Assembly (NCBI RefSeq): GCF_009852415.1
Contig: NZ_WOXS01000002.1
Coordinates: 6,302,001-6,366,000, forward strand
Direction of reading: 5' to 3'
Origin: Streptomyces sp. Tu 3180
GTDB taxonomy: Bacteria > Actinomycetota > Actinomycetes > Streptomycetales > Streptomycetaceae
DNA length: 64,000 bases
The translations under genes and the position numbers were made by a program. The notes beneath the pieces were generated by a model that searched no databases, was not told the origin of the DNA, and was given only the letters and a program-made list of their open reading frames with translations. Below, piece after piece: positions 25,998-34,521 of this stretch (position 1 is its first letter; each line of letters starts with the position of its first letter).

Positions 25998-27805
25998 GCC
26001 GGCCGCTCGCGCAGCGAGTCGAGACCGTACCGGGCGGCGACGTCGATGCCCTCGCCGTAGTGATGCTCCTCGAGCAGCGGCAGGATCTTCGTGCGCCAGG
26101 TCCGTTCGAGACCGCCGGCCCGATACACGCCCGGCTTCATCAGGTACGAGGGGCCGATGGCGAAGGCGGCGTCGTCGATGCGGGAGTTGAGGGCGTTGAG
26201 GAGGCGGGCCGGCTCCGGGTCGCGCCCTTCGCGTGCGAGCCAGCGAGCGAGCAGCCCGGCGGTCGGCTCGGTGCGCGGAGACAGCTCCACGAAGGCGAAC
26301 CGGCGCCGCATGGCCGCGTCGACCAGTGCGATCGACCGGTCGGCGGTGTTCATCGTGCCGATCACGAAGAGGTTGGGCGGCAGCGGGAAATCGTCCCCGG
26401 AGTAGGTGAGCCGGACGGACCGGTCCCGGTACTCCAGGAGGAAGTACAACTCGCCGAAGACCTTGGCGAGGTTGGCGCGGTTGATCTCGTCGATGATCAG
26501 GAAGTGCGGGACGTGCCGGTTGCCCTCGCGGGAGGCGAGGTCGGCGAGCTCCCGCAGCGGGCCCGCGGTCAGCCGGAACGCCACCTCACGCGTCTCGGGA
26601 TCCTCCACCGGCCGGAACCCCTCGAAGAAGTCTTCGTAGGCGTACGACGGGTGGAACTGCACGATCTTGACCTGCTCGGGGCCGCCGCCGAAGTGTTCGG
26701 CCAGCTTCATCGCCAGGTACGTCTTTCCCGTGCCCGGTGGACCGTAGAACACCAGTTGCTTCTCGTCGAGCAGGAGCTCGCGCAGCTCCTCCAGCCATGC
26801 CCGGTCGTGGACCAGAAGCTCGCCGGCGAGCGCGTCGCTGATCCCGGGCAGGGTCAGTTCCTTCGGCCCGGACCGCTCAAGGGTTTTCACCACCTCGGTC
26901 TCGTCGGTGCCTGCCGCCTCACCGTCCAGCCCGTCCAGGGCGTCCAGGACGCCGGTCAGATCGACCACGTCGTGCTGCACGGACAACTTCTGCCGCAGTT
27001 CTCCCGGCAGTTCGTCGTACGCGTGACCGTCCGCCCGCCAGGTGACCGTCCGGCGCAGGTTGGACAGCCCGCCCGGTGACGTGGTCTGCGCGGCGTCCCC
27101 GGTGATCCGGCCGAGGTACAGCCGGTCGTCGTCGTAGGTCGCCACGGTGTCCCCGACACGCATCTGCGTCAGGAACGCGTGCAACTCGTCCACCAGCCCC
27201 TGCTTCTGGTGGTACGAGGCCGCTCCCTCGTAGCCCTCCTCGACGAAGCGGCGCAGCGCGCTCTTGGTCGGGTCGGATTCCTCCAGCGGCGGTAGGTGCG
27301 CGCCCGACAGCGATACGAACCCCTCCTTCAGCCACAGTTGCCGCACCAGGTTGTGACCCGAGACGTTCGAGCCGCGCACCAGCCACGCCTTGTGCGGGGG
27401 GCGCCAGCCGGTGGACAGGTAGTCGGAGAGCGGATGGCCCTCGTCGGTGCGCCAGGACTCCGGGCCGGAGGCGTCGTAGCCGCACACCAACGCGGCGGCG
27501 GCCGACGAGGAGTTGCACTCGATGTCCCGGGTCACCACCCAGCGCGCGGGCGCGTCCTGGAGCCGGCCGGGGGCGGCCGGGGCGTCCACGAGTGCACCGT
27601 CCGCGCGGAGTTCCGCCCGGATCCGACGTGCGTGGCGGCCGAGCCCCGGCCACTCCTCGGCGGTCACGAGGGACCCCTCCCGCAGCAGGAATTTGTTCGT
27701 CCCGTTGCCGCCGAACTGGGAGAGCAGATGCCCGCGCGCCTCGCCGCCCTTGGGTAGTCGGATGAGGAACTCGGGTGTGCCGGGGAGGAGTTCGGGTCGA
27801 GTCAT
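25994..27805 (-). CDS. mcrB: McrB-like AAA+ GTPase with DUF4357/PUA-like reader region
   Basis: 603 aa. The N-terminal ~110 residues ('NKFLLREGSLVTAEEW...LVCGYDASGPESWRTDEGHPLSDYL') look like DUF4357. Residues ~125-255 ('HKAWLVRGSNVSGHNLVRQLW...VGDTVATYDDDRLYLGRITG') look like a PUA/EVE-like domain, the class that reads modified bases. The AAA+ domain has Walker A 'VFYGPPGTGKTYLAMKL' (~358), Walker B 'FLIIDEINRANLAKVFGE' (~438) and the McrB signature 'GTMNTADRSIALVDAAMRRRF'. It is the first gene left of the divergent promoter region and is coupled to mcrC. It should recognise modified or foreign DNA and drive McrC. The target base cannot be told from sequence. Confidence 0.92.
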   Translation of the reverse strand: MTRPELLPGTPEFLIRLPKGGEARGHLLSQFGGNGTNKFLLREGSLVTAEEWPGLGRHARRIRAELRADGALVDAPAAPGRLQDAPARWVVTRDIECNSSSAAAALVCGYDASGPESWRTDEGHPLSDYLSTGWRPPHKAWLVRGSNVSGHNLVRQLWLKEGFVSLSGAHLPPLEESDPTKSALRRFVEEGYEGAASYHQKQGLVDELHAFLTQMRVGDTVATYDDDRLYLGRITGDAAQTTSPGGLSNLRRTVTWRADGHAYDELPGELRQKLSVQHDVVDLTGVLDALDGLDGEAAGTDETEVVKTLERSGPKELTLPGISDALAGELLVHDRAWLEELRELLLDEKQLVFYGPPGTGKTYLAMKLAEHFGGGPEQVKIVQFHPSYAYEDFFEGFRPVEDPETREVAFRLTAGPLRELADLASREGNRHVPHFLIIDEINRANLAKVFGELYFLLEYRDRSVRLTYSGDDFPLPPNLFVIGTMNTADRSIALVDAAMRRRFAFVELSPRTEPTAGLLARWLAREGRDPEPARLLNALNSRIDDAAFAIGPSYLMKPGVYRAGGLERTWRTKILPLLEEHHYGEGIDVAARYGLDSLRERPA

Positions 27806-27854
27806 CAGTGACCTTTCCGGACGGGCGGCTGCATCGCGACTCTCAGCTTACCCG

Positions 27855-27867
27855 TTGACACTGTCAA
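27855..27867. promoter_or_regulatory. TTGACA-C-TGTCAA palindrome shared by divergent promoters
   Basis: Perfect 6-bp arms around one base. The left arm is the -35 of a rightward promoter. The right arm read on the minus strand is also TTGACA and could be a -35 toward mcrB, though no good -10 follows it. A repressor bound here, or competing polymerases, would couple both halves of the island. Confidence 0.55.
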
Positions 27868-27882
27868 GCGGTCCGATATACA
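27855..27882 (+). promoter_or_regulatory. Near-consensus sigma-70 promoter toward the sigma factor gene
   Basis: TTGACA (27855-27860), 16 bp, TATACA (27877-27882). Transcription should begin near 27889, giving a ~93-nt leader to GTG 27982. The block is conspicuously AT-rich for this genome. Confidence 0.6.
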
Positions 27883-27905
27883 AGTAAACACATGCACAGA
27901 ATCTG

Positions 27906-27935
27906 TTGAGAGTGTAACTACTCCGGTCGTAAAGT
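27906..27935 (+). promoter_or_regulatory. Second possible promoter for the sigma factor gene
   Basis: TTGAGA (27906-27911), 18 bp, TAAAGT (27930-27935). Weaker than the first site. It would give a ~40-nt leader, and could be the element used by the locus sigma factor itself. Confidence 0.35.
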
Positions 27936-27981
27936 GTGGACAACTCCGGCGGGGCCGGAGCGGGGGTGTGAGGGGGAGCGG

Positions 27982-29454
27982 GTGGCCGAGGTTGAGCGAA
28001 GCACGATCGAGGCGGAGTTGCCGTCCGTCATCGCAAGACTGAGAAGCTGCGCCTCCCGTGCGGGGGTGGTCAGTCAGCGGGCCTTCGCGGCCGAGGCGGA
28101 CCGGCTCGGTCTGTGGACCGAAGAACAACGGCAAGGACTCAGCAAGGGGCTCGCCGAGTTCGGCATCCATGTGAAGCTCCCGCGACGGGCCGTGGCCCCG
28201 GCGGGTGAGACGTCCCCGGTGAGGACCGCCGCCCCGTCGCCCGCGGCTGTGCGGCTGGCCCAGGCCAGGCGCATGCTGGCCCGCTACGCCGACACCGACG
28301 GCACGGTCGGCAAGCTCGCCCACGACGGCGTCGTGCGGCTCCACGGTCTCAGCCCCGCCGAAGCGCGTGAGCTGACGACGGACTTCCCGATCACGCGTCC
28401 CCGCCCGCCCCGCGCCTCCAGCCGGACGCTCGCCCCCGACGGAATGGGTCGACCCGCGCGTCCCGGGGCCACACTCCCGGCCTCTCCGAAGCCGCCGGTC
28501 GGCAAGAAGCGCGGCGCCCTTTCGATCGTACCGGCCACCGACGACGGTGTGCGGGACGCCGTCCGGGCGGCCCGGGCCGTCCTGGAGGACGATCGGTGGC
28601 GCCGGAACCCGGGCAAGGCGATTCTCACGGCGGACGAGGAAGTCGGTCTCGCCATGCTGCTGCGGGACGGCGTCGGCGATCTCGACCGCGATGTGCCGAA
28701 GGAGGAGATCAAAGCGCTGCCCCGCACCGGCGAGCGGTGGCGTGCCTACGAATGCCTCGTCCTGCACAACCAGCGGCTCGTCTGGAAGATCGCGCAGGGG
28801 TTCCAGGGACACGGGCTGGACATCGAGGACCTCGTGCAGCACGGAACGCTCGGACTCATGCGCGCGGTCCGCAAGTTCGACGTCACCAAGGGCTTCAAGC
28901 TGTCGACCTACGCGACCTGGTGGATCAAGCAGTCCATCACCCGGGCCATCGCCGACGAGGGCACCACCATCCGGCTGCCCGCGTACATACACGAAAGGGT
29001 GAGCAAGGTCGCCGTGGCCGAGCGCAAGCTCATGAACGAAGGCCGCCCGAGGACCGTCGACGCCGTGGCCTACGCGACCGGCCTCACCTTCGCCCAGGTC
29101 GAGGAGGTGCGGCGGATCAGCCGGCCCACCGACTCCCTGGACCGCATCATCGGGGAGGACACCGCGCTCGGCGATCTGGTCATCGGGCCGTGCCGACTGC
29201 CCGAACCCCCGGTCGTCGTCATCCGCAAGGAGCATCAGGCACGGCTGCGGCATGTCCTGGAGCACCTTCCCGAGCGCGAGCGGCACATCGTCATCCGGCG
29301 CACCGGACTCGACGGTGAGGAGCCGGACACGCTCGAGGACATCGGAGTCGTCTTCGGCGTCACCCGCGAACGCATCCGCCAGCTCGAACGGAAGGCCAAG
29401 GCCAAGTTGCTCGGCCAGCTGATCCGCCACCGGATGGTCGCGTCCCACCAGTGA
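27982..29454 (+). CDS. RNA polymerase sigma-70 family factor embedded in the defence-like island
   Basis: 490 aa. GTG 27982 is preferred over an in-frame GTG at 27934 because GAGGGGGAG precedes it. Residues 1-200 are unlike known sigma N-termini: a helical region, then a Pro/Arg-rich linker. Core regions follow. Region 2 contains 'LVLHNQRLVWKIAQGFQGHGLDIEDLVQHGTLGLMRAVRKFD' and 'GFKLSTYATWWIKQSITRAI' (2.3/2.4). Region 3 has 'EVRRISRPTDSLDRIIGED'. Region 4 has 'LPERERHIVIRRTGL...TLEDIGVVFGVTRERIRQLERKAKAKL'. It resembles group 1/2 housekeeping-type factors, not ECF factors. It sits 37 bp upstream of the DrmA-like gene with no terminator between, so it likely drives or tunes the island. Confidence 0.92.
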   Translation: MAEVERSTIEAELPSVIARLRSCASRAGVVSQRAFAAEADRLGLWTEEQRQGLSKGLAEFGIHVKLPRRAVAPAGETSPVRTAAPSPAAVRLAQARRMLARYADTDGTVGKLAHDGVVRLHGLSPAEARELTTDFPITRPRPPRASSRTLAPDGMGRPARPGATLPASPKPPVGKKRGALSIVPATDDGVRDAVRAARAVLEDDRWRRNPGKAILTADEEVGLAMLLRDGVGDLDRDVPKEEIKALPRTGERWRAYECLVLHNQRLVWKIAQGFQGHGLDIEDLVQHGTLGLMRAVRKFDVTKGFKLSTYATWWIKQSITRAIADEGTTIRLPAYIHERVSKVAVAERKLMNEGRPRTVDAVAYATGLTFAQVEEVRRISRPTDSLDRIIGEDTALGDLVIGPCRLPEPPVVVIRKEHQARLRHVLEHLPERERHIVIRRTGLDGEEPDTLEDIGVVFGVTRERIRQLERKAKAKLLGQLIRHRMVASHQ

Positions 29455-29491
29455 ACCTGCCGCATCCCGCCTGATCCGAAGGAACCCGCAC

Positions 29492-32400
29492 ATGGACCCG
29501 CGCCAGGAGCTGGTCGACTACCTCACCCGTCAGCTCGTCGGTCCCGTCGGCGGTGACGACGAGGTCCTCGACGCTCCACCCGACCGGCAGTACCTGATGG
29601 GCACGCTCTACCCGCAGCAGACCGACCTCCGACGCCGGCTGGACAAGGCCGCCGACGACCCGGAGGCACCCGGCGCCGAGCAGGACGCCCCCGACGTGAG
29701 CCCGGCCGCCGACCCCGTGCCGGACGCCAACAGCTGGCTCCCCGCCTCGCTCGGGCTCAGCTTCTACACGGACGCCGTGGACGTCGAGGTGCGCTGTGCC
29801 GCCGCCTGCTACGAGACGCAGCGGAACGAGACCGGCAGGGGCCGGCGCTGGCAGCGCGTCCCCCTCACGCCGGAAAGACTCACCTTCGGTCCTGAGCGGC
29901 ACGAGGAGCCCGTCTTCGGCGGCCGCGCGAAGATCCAGGTGACCCGCCGCTCCTACGGGGCGGGCACGCTCATCACCGTGGCGCTCGTCAACGAGAAGCG
30001 CCACGGCGGCGCCGACGACAAGACGCCCGACTGGGACGACATGCTGTTCCAGTGCCGGCTCAGCGTCCGGCCCGTCGACGGCGCCGTGCTGCCGTACCCG
30101 AGCGTCCGGCTCGCGAGCCGGGACCCCGAGGAACGCGAACTGCGCCTCCAGTACCGGCACGTCGTCACCCACGCCGTCGGCCACGGTTGCGCCGTCCGCG
30201 AGGAGCGCGGCGAGGACGGCGGCGTCGCCCTGCTGGCCTGCGAATCACTGCCCCGCGCCGAGGTGCCGGCCGTACGGGCGGGTGGCCCGCTCGACGCACC
30301 CGTCCTCACCCTCGCCCACCTGGCCGACCCGGCCGTCGGCAGGGACCAACTCCGTGAGGAGCTGGCCGAGTTCGCGGCCTCCTATCACGCCTGGTACGTG
30401 GGTCAGAGATCCGTCGAGGTGCCGCCCTGGGGCCGTGAGGCCGCGGACCGGATCCTCGACCGGGTCCGGCAGGCGGTCGTCCGGATCGAGGCGGGCGTGC
30501 GGACGCTGTGCGACCCCGACCGCCCGGAACTCCTCGACGCCTTCCGTATCGCCCAGCGCGCCATGCTGCTCCAGATGCGGCACTCCGCCCCCGACCAGGC
30601 CGGGCAGAGATGGCAGCGCTCCGACGCCGTGGCCCTCGACCCGCCCGTCGACCTCGGGGCCGCCTGGCGCCCGTTCCAGCTCGCCTTCTTCCTCCTCGCC
30701 CTCGACGGGGTCGCCGACCCCGGGCACCCCGACCGCGGGACCACCGACCTGATCTGGTTCCCCACCGGCGGTGGCAAGACCGAGGCGTATCTGCTCCTGG
30801 CCGCCTTCACCCTCGCCCTGCGCCGGATCCGCGGCGAAGGCGGCGGGACCACCGTGCTCAGCCGCTACACCCTCAGCCTGCTCACCACCCAGCAGTTCCA
30901 GCGCGCCGCCACCACCGTCTGCGCCCTGGAACTGCTCCGCCGCACCGAACCCGGACTCGGTCTCGGTGGCGAGCCGATCACCATCGGCCTGTGGGTCGGT
31001 GACTCCACCACCCCCAACACGTTCGCGACGGCCCAGACCGTCTTCGACGAGCAGCGCGCGGCCAGCCACCCCGAGGACGTCTTCATCCTCGACCGTTGCC
31101 CCTGGTGCGGCACCCGCATCCTGCCGCCCACCTGGTCCAGCGTCCGCGCCGACTACGGAGTGCGGGCCGAGGCCGACGAGTTCGCCTTCCACTGCACCCG
31201 TGACGCGTGCGCCTTCCACGACGTGCTGCCCGTCGCCGTCGTGGACCAGCACCTCTACCAGAATCCGCCCACGTTCGTCCTGGGCACCGTCGACAAGTTC
31301 GCCCAGCTCGCCTGGCAGGCCGACTCCGGCCGTCTCTTCGGCGCGGGCACCGCCAACCCGCCCCCGTCCCTGATCATCCAGGACGAGCTGCACCTGCTCA
31401 CCGGCCCGCTCGGCACCACGGTCGGCCTCTACGAGGCCGCCATCCTGGAACTGTGCACCGATCAGGACGGCCGCCCGCCCAAGATCGTCGCCGCGACGGC
31501 CACCATCCGGCGCTCCGCCGAACAGGTCCGCGCCCTGCACCACCAGGGCGTCCAGCTCTTCCCACCGTCCGGACTCGACGCCCGCGACAGCTTCTTCGCC
31601 GTCCCCGACACCGGCCGCCCGGGCCGTCTCTACCTCGGGGTCATGGCGCAGGGCCACACCGCGGGCCGTGGCGCCGTCGCGACGACGGCGGCCATGCTCC
31701 AGGGCGTCCACCAGCTCCCCGAGGAACACCGCGACGACTACTGGACCCTCGTCGCCTACCACCACAGCCTGCGCGAACTGGGCCGTACGGTCACCGCCGC
31801 CGGCGACGACATCCCCGCCCAGCTCCGCTCGCTCGACGAGGGCGCGGGGGTCCGCGCGCTGGGCAGCGACCAGGTGCAGCAACTCGACAGCAGCGTGCCG
31901 CGCGCCGACCAGCCCATCCTCCTCGACCGGCTCGAGAAGCCCTGGACGGACCCGCGCTCGGTGTCGTTCCTGCCCTGCACCAACATGCTGTCCGTCGGCG
32001 TCGACGTGAAGCGGCTCGCCTACATGCTCATGCAGGGCCAGCCGAAGACCACCGCCGAGTACATCCAGGCCACCAGCCGCGTGGGCCGCCACCACGTACC
32101 CGGACTCGTCGTGACGTACTTCAACGCCACGCGTCCGCGTGACCGGTCGCATTACGAGACCTTCATGGACTACCACCGGGCGCTCTACCGCTACGTCGAA
32201 CCCGCGAGCGTCACCCCCTGGTCCATGCCGGCGCGACGCCGCGCCCTGCACGCCGCGCTCGTCATCCTGGTCCGCCACCGGCTGGGCCTGGCCGCCGAGA
32301 ACCAGGCCGGACGGATCACCGGCCGCAAGGACGAGGCGAGACGGATCGCCGACGCCCTCGCCGAGCGCGCCGCGACCGCCGAGGGCGGGGCCACCGGAGC

Positions 32401-32641
32401 CGACGCCGGCACCGTACGCGCCGACGTAAGAGCGGAACTCGGCTACCTCCTCGACGACTGGTACGGCCAGGCCGACGCGGCCGCCGCCGAGGGCAAGGAC
32501 CTGTACTACCGCAGTCAGGGCAAGGGGCAGCGCAATCTGCTCAAGGGGTTCGAGCAGCGGTACGGACTGTGGGAGACCCTCAACTCGATGCGCAGCGTCG
32601 ACCGGGAGTGCCAGATCGCCGTGACGGGAGCAGGAAAGTGA
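29492..32641 (+). CDS. drmA: DrmA-like SF2 helicase (DISARM core)
   Basis: 1049 aa, ATG preceded by GAAGGA at 8 nt. The N-terminus 'DPRQELVDYLTRQLVGPVGGDDEVLDAPPDRQYLMGTLYP' is characteristic of DISARM DrmA proteins. Helicase motifs: Walker A 'WFPTGGGKTEAYLLLAAFTL' (~423-430), motif II 'IIQDELHLLTGPLGT' (~630), motif III 'AATATIRR', and the C-terminal lobe 'NMLSVGVDVKRL...TAEYIQATSRVGR' (~855-865). A Cys quartet (CPWCGTR, then CTRDACAF) may bind zinc. In DISARM, DrmA with DrmB engages invading DNA and is autoinhibited by a trigger loop. It overlaps the DrmB gene by four bases. Confidence 0.9.
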   Translation: MDPRQELVDYLTRQLVGPVGGDDEVLDAPPDRQYLMGTLYPQQTDLRRRLDKAADDPEAPGAEQDAPDVSPAADPVPDANSWLPASLGLSFYTDAVDVEVRCAAACYETQRNETGRGRRWQRVPLTPERLTFGPERHEEPVFGGRAKIQVTRRSYGAGTLITVALVNEKRHGGADDKTPDWDDMLFQCRLSVRPVDGAVLPYPSVRLASRDPEERELRLQYRHVVTHAVGHGCAVREERGEDGGVALLACESLPRAEVPAVRAGGPLDAPVLTLAHLADPAVGRDQLREELAEFAASYHAWYVGQRSVEVPPWGREAADRILDRVRQAVVRIEAGVRTLCDPDRPELLDAFRIAQRAMLLQMRHSAPDQAGQRWQRSDAVALDPPVDLGAAWRPFQLAFFLLALDGVADPGHPDRGTTDLIWFPTGGGKTEAYLLLAAFTLALRRIRGEGGGTTVLSRYTLSLLTTQQFQRAATTVCALELLRRTEPGLGLGGEPITIGLWVGDSTTPNTFATAQTVFDEQRAASHPEDVFILDRCPWCGTRILPPTWSSVRADYGVRAEADEFAFHCTRDACAFHDVLPVAVVDQHLYQNPPTFVLGTVDKFAQLAWQADSGRLFGAGTANPPPSLIIQDELHLLTGPLGTTVGLYEAAILELCTDQDGRPPKIVAATATIRRSAEQVRALHHQGVQLFPPSGLDARDSFFAVPDTGRPGRLYLGVMAQGHTAGRGAVATTAAMLQGVHQLPEEHRDDYWTLVAYHHSLRELGRTVTAAGDDIPAQLRSLDEGAGVRALGSDQVQQLDSSVPRADQPILLDRLEKPWTDPRSVSFLPCTNMLSVGVDVKRLAYMLMQGQPKTTAEYIQATSRVGRHHVPGLVVTYFNATRPRDRSHYETFMDYHRALYRYVEPASVTPWSMPARRRALHAALVILVRHRLGLAAENQAGRITGRKDEARRIADALAERAATAEGGATGADAGTVRADVRAELGYLLDDWYGQADAAAAEGKDLYYRSQGKGQRNLLKGFEQRYGLWETLNSMRSVDRECQIAVTGAGK

Positions 32642-34521
32642 AGCGCAAACTCCGGGTCCGCCAGGCGCAGACCGTGCTGCCGTTCGGCGTGGGAGCGGTA
32701 CTCGACGTCCAGGGCGAGTCCTTCGTCGCCGCCGGTATCGAGCGGTGGCCGCGGCTGAAGACGGCCGTCCCCTCGGAACGGCTCGCCACCCGCCTCGGGG
32801 TCAAGGGCTTCTACGCCGCTCCCCACACCCTCAACGACCGCTACGACGACGCCGATCGCCCCGGCGTCCCCTATGTGCGGTTCCCCGGCTGGCTGTTCTG
32901 CGGCTCGTGCCGGGCCATGGTCCGCTTCCTGCGCGAGCACGAGAAGCCGGGAGAGCCGCCGGTGTGCACGTCGTGTGCCGCCGCACCCCGCCTCACCCCG
33001 ATGCGGTTCGTCCGTATCTGCGCGGACGGGCACCTCGACGACATCGACTGGTGGTACTGGGCCCACTCCAAGCTCCCGCCCGAACTGCGGGAGGCCTGCT
33101 CGGAGTCGCAGCACGCCTGGAAGGCACGCCGGCTCACCTTCCGTGTCGCCGACCGGGCCTCCGGGCTCGAAGCGCTGTCGGTCCGGTGCGGAGCGATCGG
33201 GGCGGGTGGCAGGTCCTGCGGCGCCGAACGCGACCTGCTCGACGTCCTCGGCCCCCAGAGCGGACGCTGCTCCGGCCGCAACCCCTGGCAGCCCGGGGAC
33301 GCGAGAGTGACCTGCGGCCAGCAGGTCCACCACGTGCAGCGCACCGCGGGCAACGTCTACTACCCCGTCGTCTACTCGGCCCTCGACATCCCGCAGACCG
33401 AAGAAGCCCCCCGTGCCGAGCGGAGCATGGCGGACGCCGTCCTGGAGCACGGCTACTGGTCGAACCTGCTCGACGCGCTGGGCACGTCCAGGGCGGACGT
33501 CTTCCGCGGCATGATCAAGGAGGACACCGACGCCCCGGACGACCTCATCGACCACCTCGTGGCGGAGGCCACGGGCGCCCCCACACCGGCGCCCGCCGAC
33601 CGGCAGGAGTCCGGGAAGTCGGGGAAGGTCGATCTGAGCCGTGACGAGTGGTACGCCTTCGACGCCGCACAACTCCCCGAGCCGTCCGCGGAGTTCTCCG
33701 TCCGGCGCGGCGGACTCGGTCTCGACGACGAGAAGGAGGAGCCCTGGGCCAGTCTCGACGCCCATGTCGGCGGCATCGTCCTGGCCGACCGCCTGCGCGA
33801 GGTACGGGCACTGACCGGCTTCCGCCGCTACTCCCCGAACGGCACCCTCGTGCCCGCCGACACCAGCGGCCGGCTGCGCTGGCTCCCCGCCACCGAGGTG
33901 TACGGCGAGGGCATCGTCCTCACCCTCGACGAACAGCGCCTGACCGCCTGGGAGAACGACCCCCGCGTACGGGCCCACGTCCACGGTGTGCGGACGGACC
34001 TCGACGCGTCGTTCCGTGCCGAACAGCTCGCCGAGACGACCGGCAGCGAACTCTCACCCCGCTTCCTCCTCCTGCACACCCTCGCCCACCTCCTGATCCG
34101 CCAGCTCTCCTTCGACTCCGGCTACACCACGGCCAGCCTGCGCGAACGCGTCTACGGCCGTCCCGAGTACGGCCAGCACGGACTGCTCGTCTACACGGCC
34201 GCCGGAGACGCGGAGGGCACGCTCGGCGGACTGGTCCGGCAGGGCGAGGCACCGCACTTCGCCGAAACCCTCATCCGCATGCTCGAGGCCGCCGCCTGGT
34301 GCTCCGCCGACCCGCTGTGCGCCGAACACACCGGTCAGGGCTTCGGCAACCTCAACCGGGCCGCCTGCCACGCCTGCACCCTGCTGCCGGAGACCAGCTG
34401 CGAGACCGGCAACACCCTGCTCGACCGCGCCCTGGTCGTCGGCTCCGCCCGCGTACCCGGCTACTTCACCGACGTCCTCACGGCGAGCCGCGAGTCCGCC
34501 GCCGCCACCGTCCAGGGATGA
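32638..34521 (+). CDS. drmB: DrmB-like protein (DUF1998/MZB type)
   Basis: 627 aa from GTG 32638, which overlaps the drmA stop (GTGA). It begins 'KRKLRVRQAQTVLPFGVGAVLDVQGESFVAAGIERWP', the conserved DrmB opening. Zinc-binding cysteines occur early ('FCGSCRAMVRF...CTSC', about 87-115) and late ('CSADPLCAEH...ACHACTLLPETSCETGN', about 555-592), with 'LLHTLAHLLIRQLSFDSGYTTASLRERVYG' near 477, the DUF1998 signature. DrmA and DrmB form a complex in DISARM. Here the pair lacks the usual methyltransferase and DrmC (PLD) partners and instead leads into a small SF1 ATPase. Confidence 0.9.
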   Translation: MKRKLRVRQAQTVLPFGVGAVLDVQGESFVAAGIERWPRLKTAVPSERLATRLGVKGFYAAPHTLNDRYDDADRPGVPYVRFPGWLFCGSCRAMVRFLREHEKPGEPPVCTSCAAAPRLTPMRFVRICADGHLDDIDWWYWAHSKLPPELREACSESQHAWKARRLTFRVADRASGLEALSVRCGAIGAGGRSCGAERDLLDVLGPQSGRCSGRNPWQPGDARVTCGQQVHHVQRTAGNVYYPVVYSALDIPQTEEAPRAERSMADAVLEHGYWSNLLDALGTSRADVFRGMIKEDTDAPDDLIDHLVAEATGAPTPAPADRQESGKSGKVDLSRDEWYAFDAAQLPEPSAEFSVRRGGLGLDDEKEEPWASLDAHVGGIVLADRLREVRALTGFRRYSPNGTLVPADTSGRLRWLPATEVYGEGIVLTLDEQRLTAWENDPRVRAHVHGVRTDLDASFRAEQLAETTGSELSPRFLLLHTLAHLLIRQLSFDSGYTTASLRERVYGRPEYGQHGLLVYTAAGDAEGTLGGLVRQGEAPHFAETLIRMLEAAAWCSADPLCAEHTGQGFGNLNRAACHACTLLPETSCETGNTLLDRALVVGSARVPGYFTDVLTASRESAAATVQG

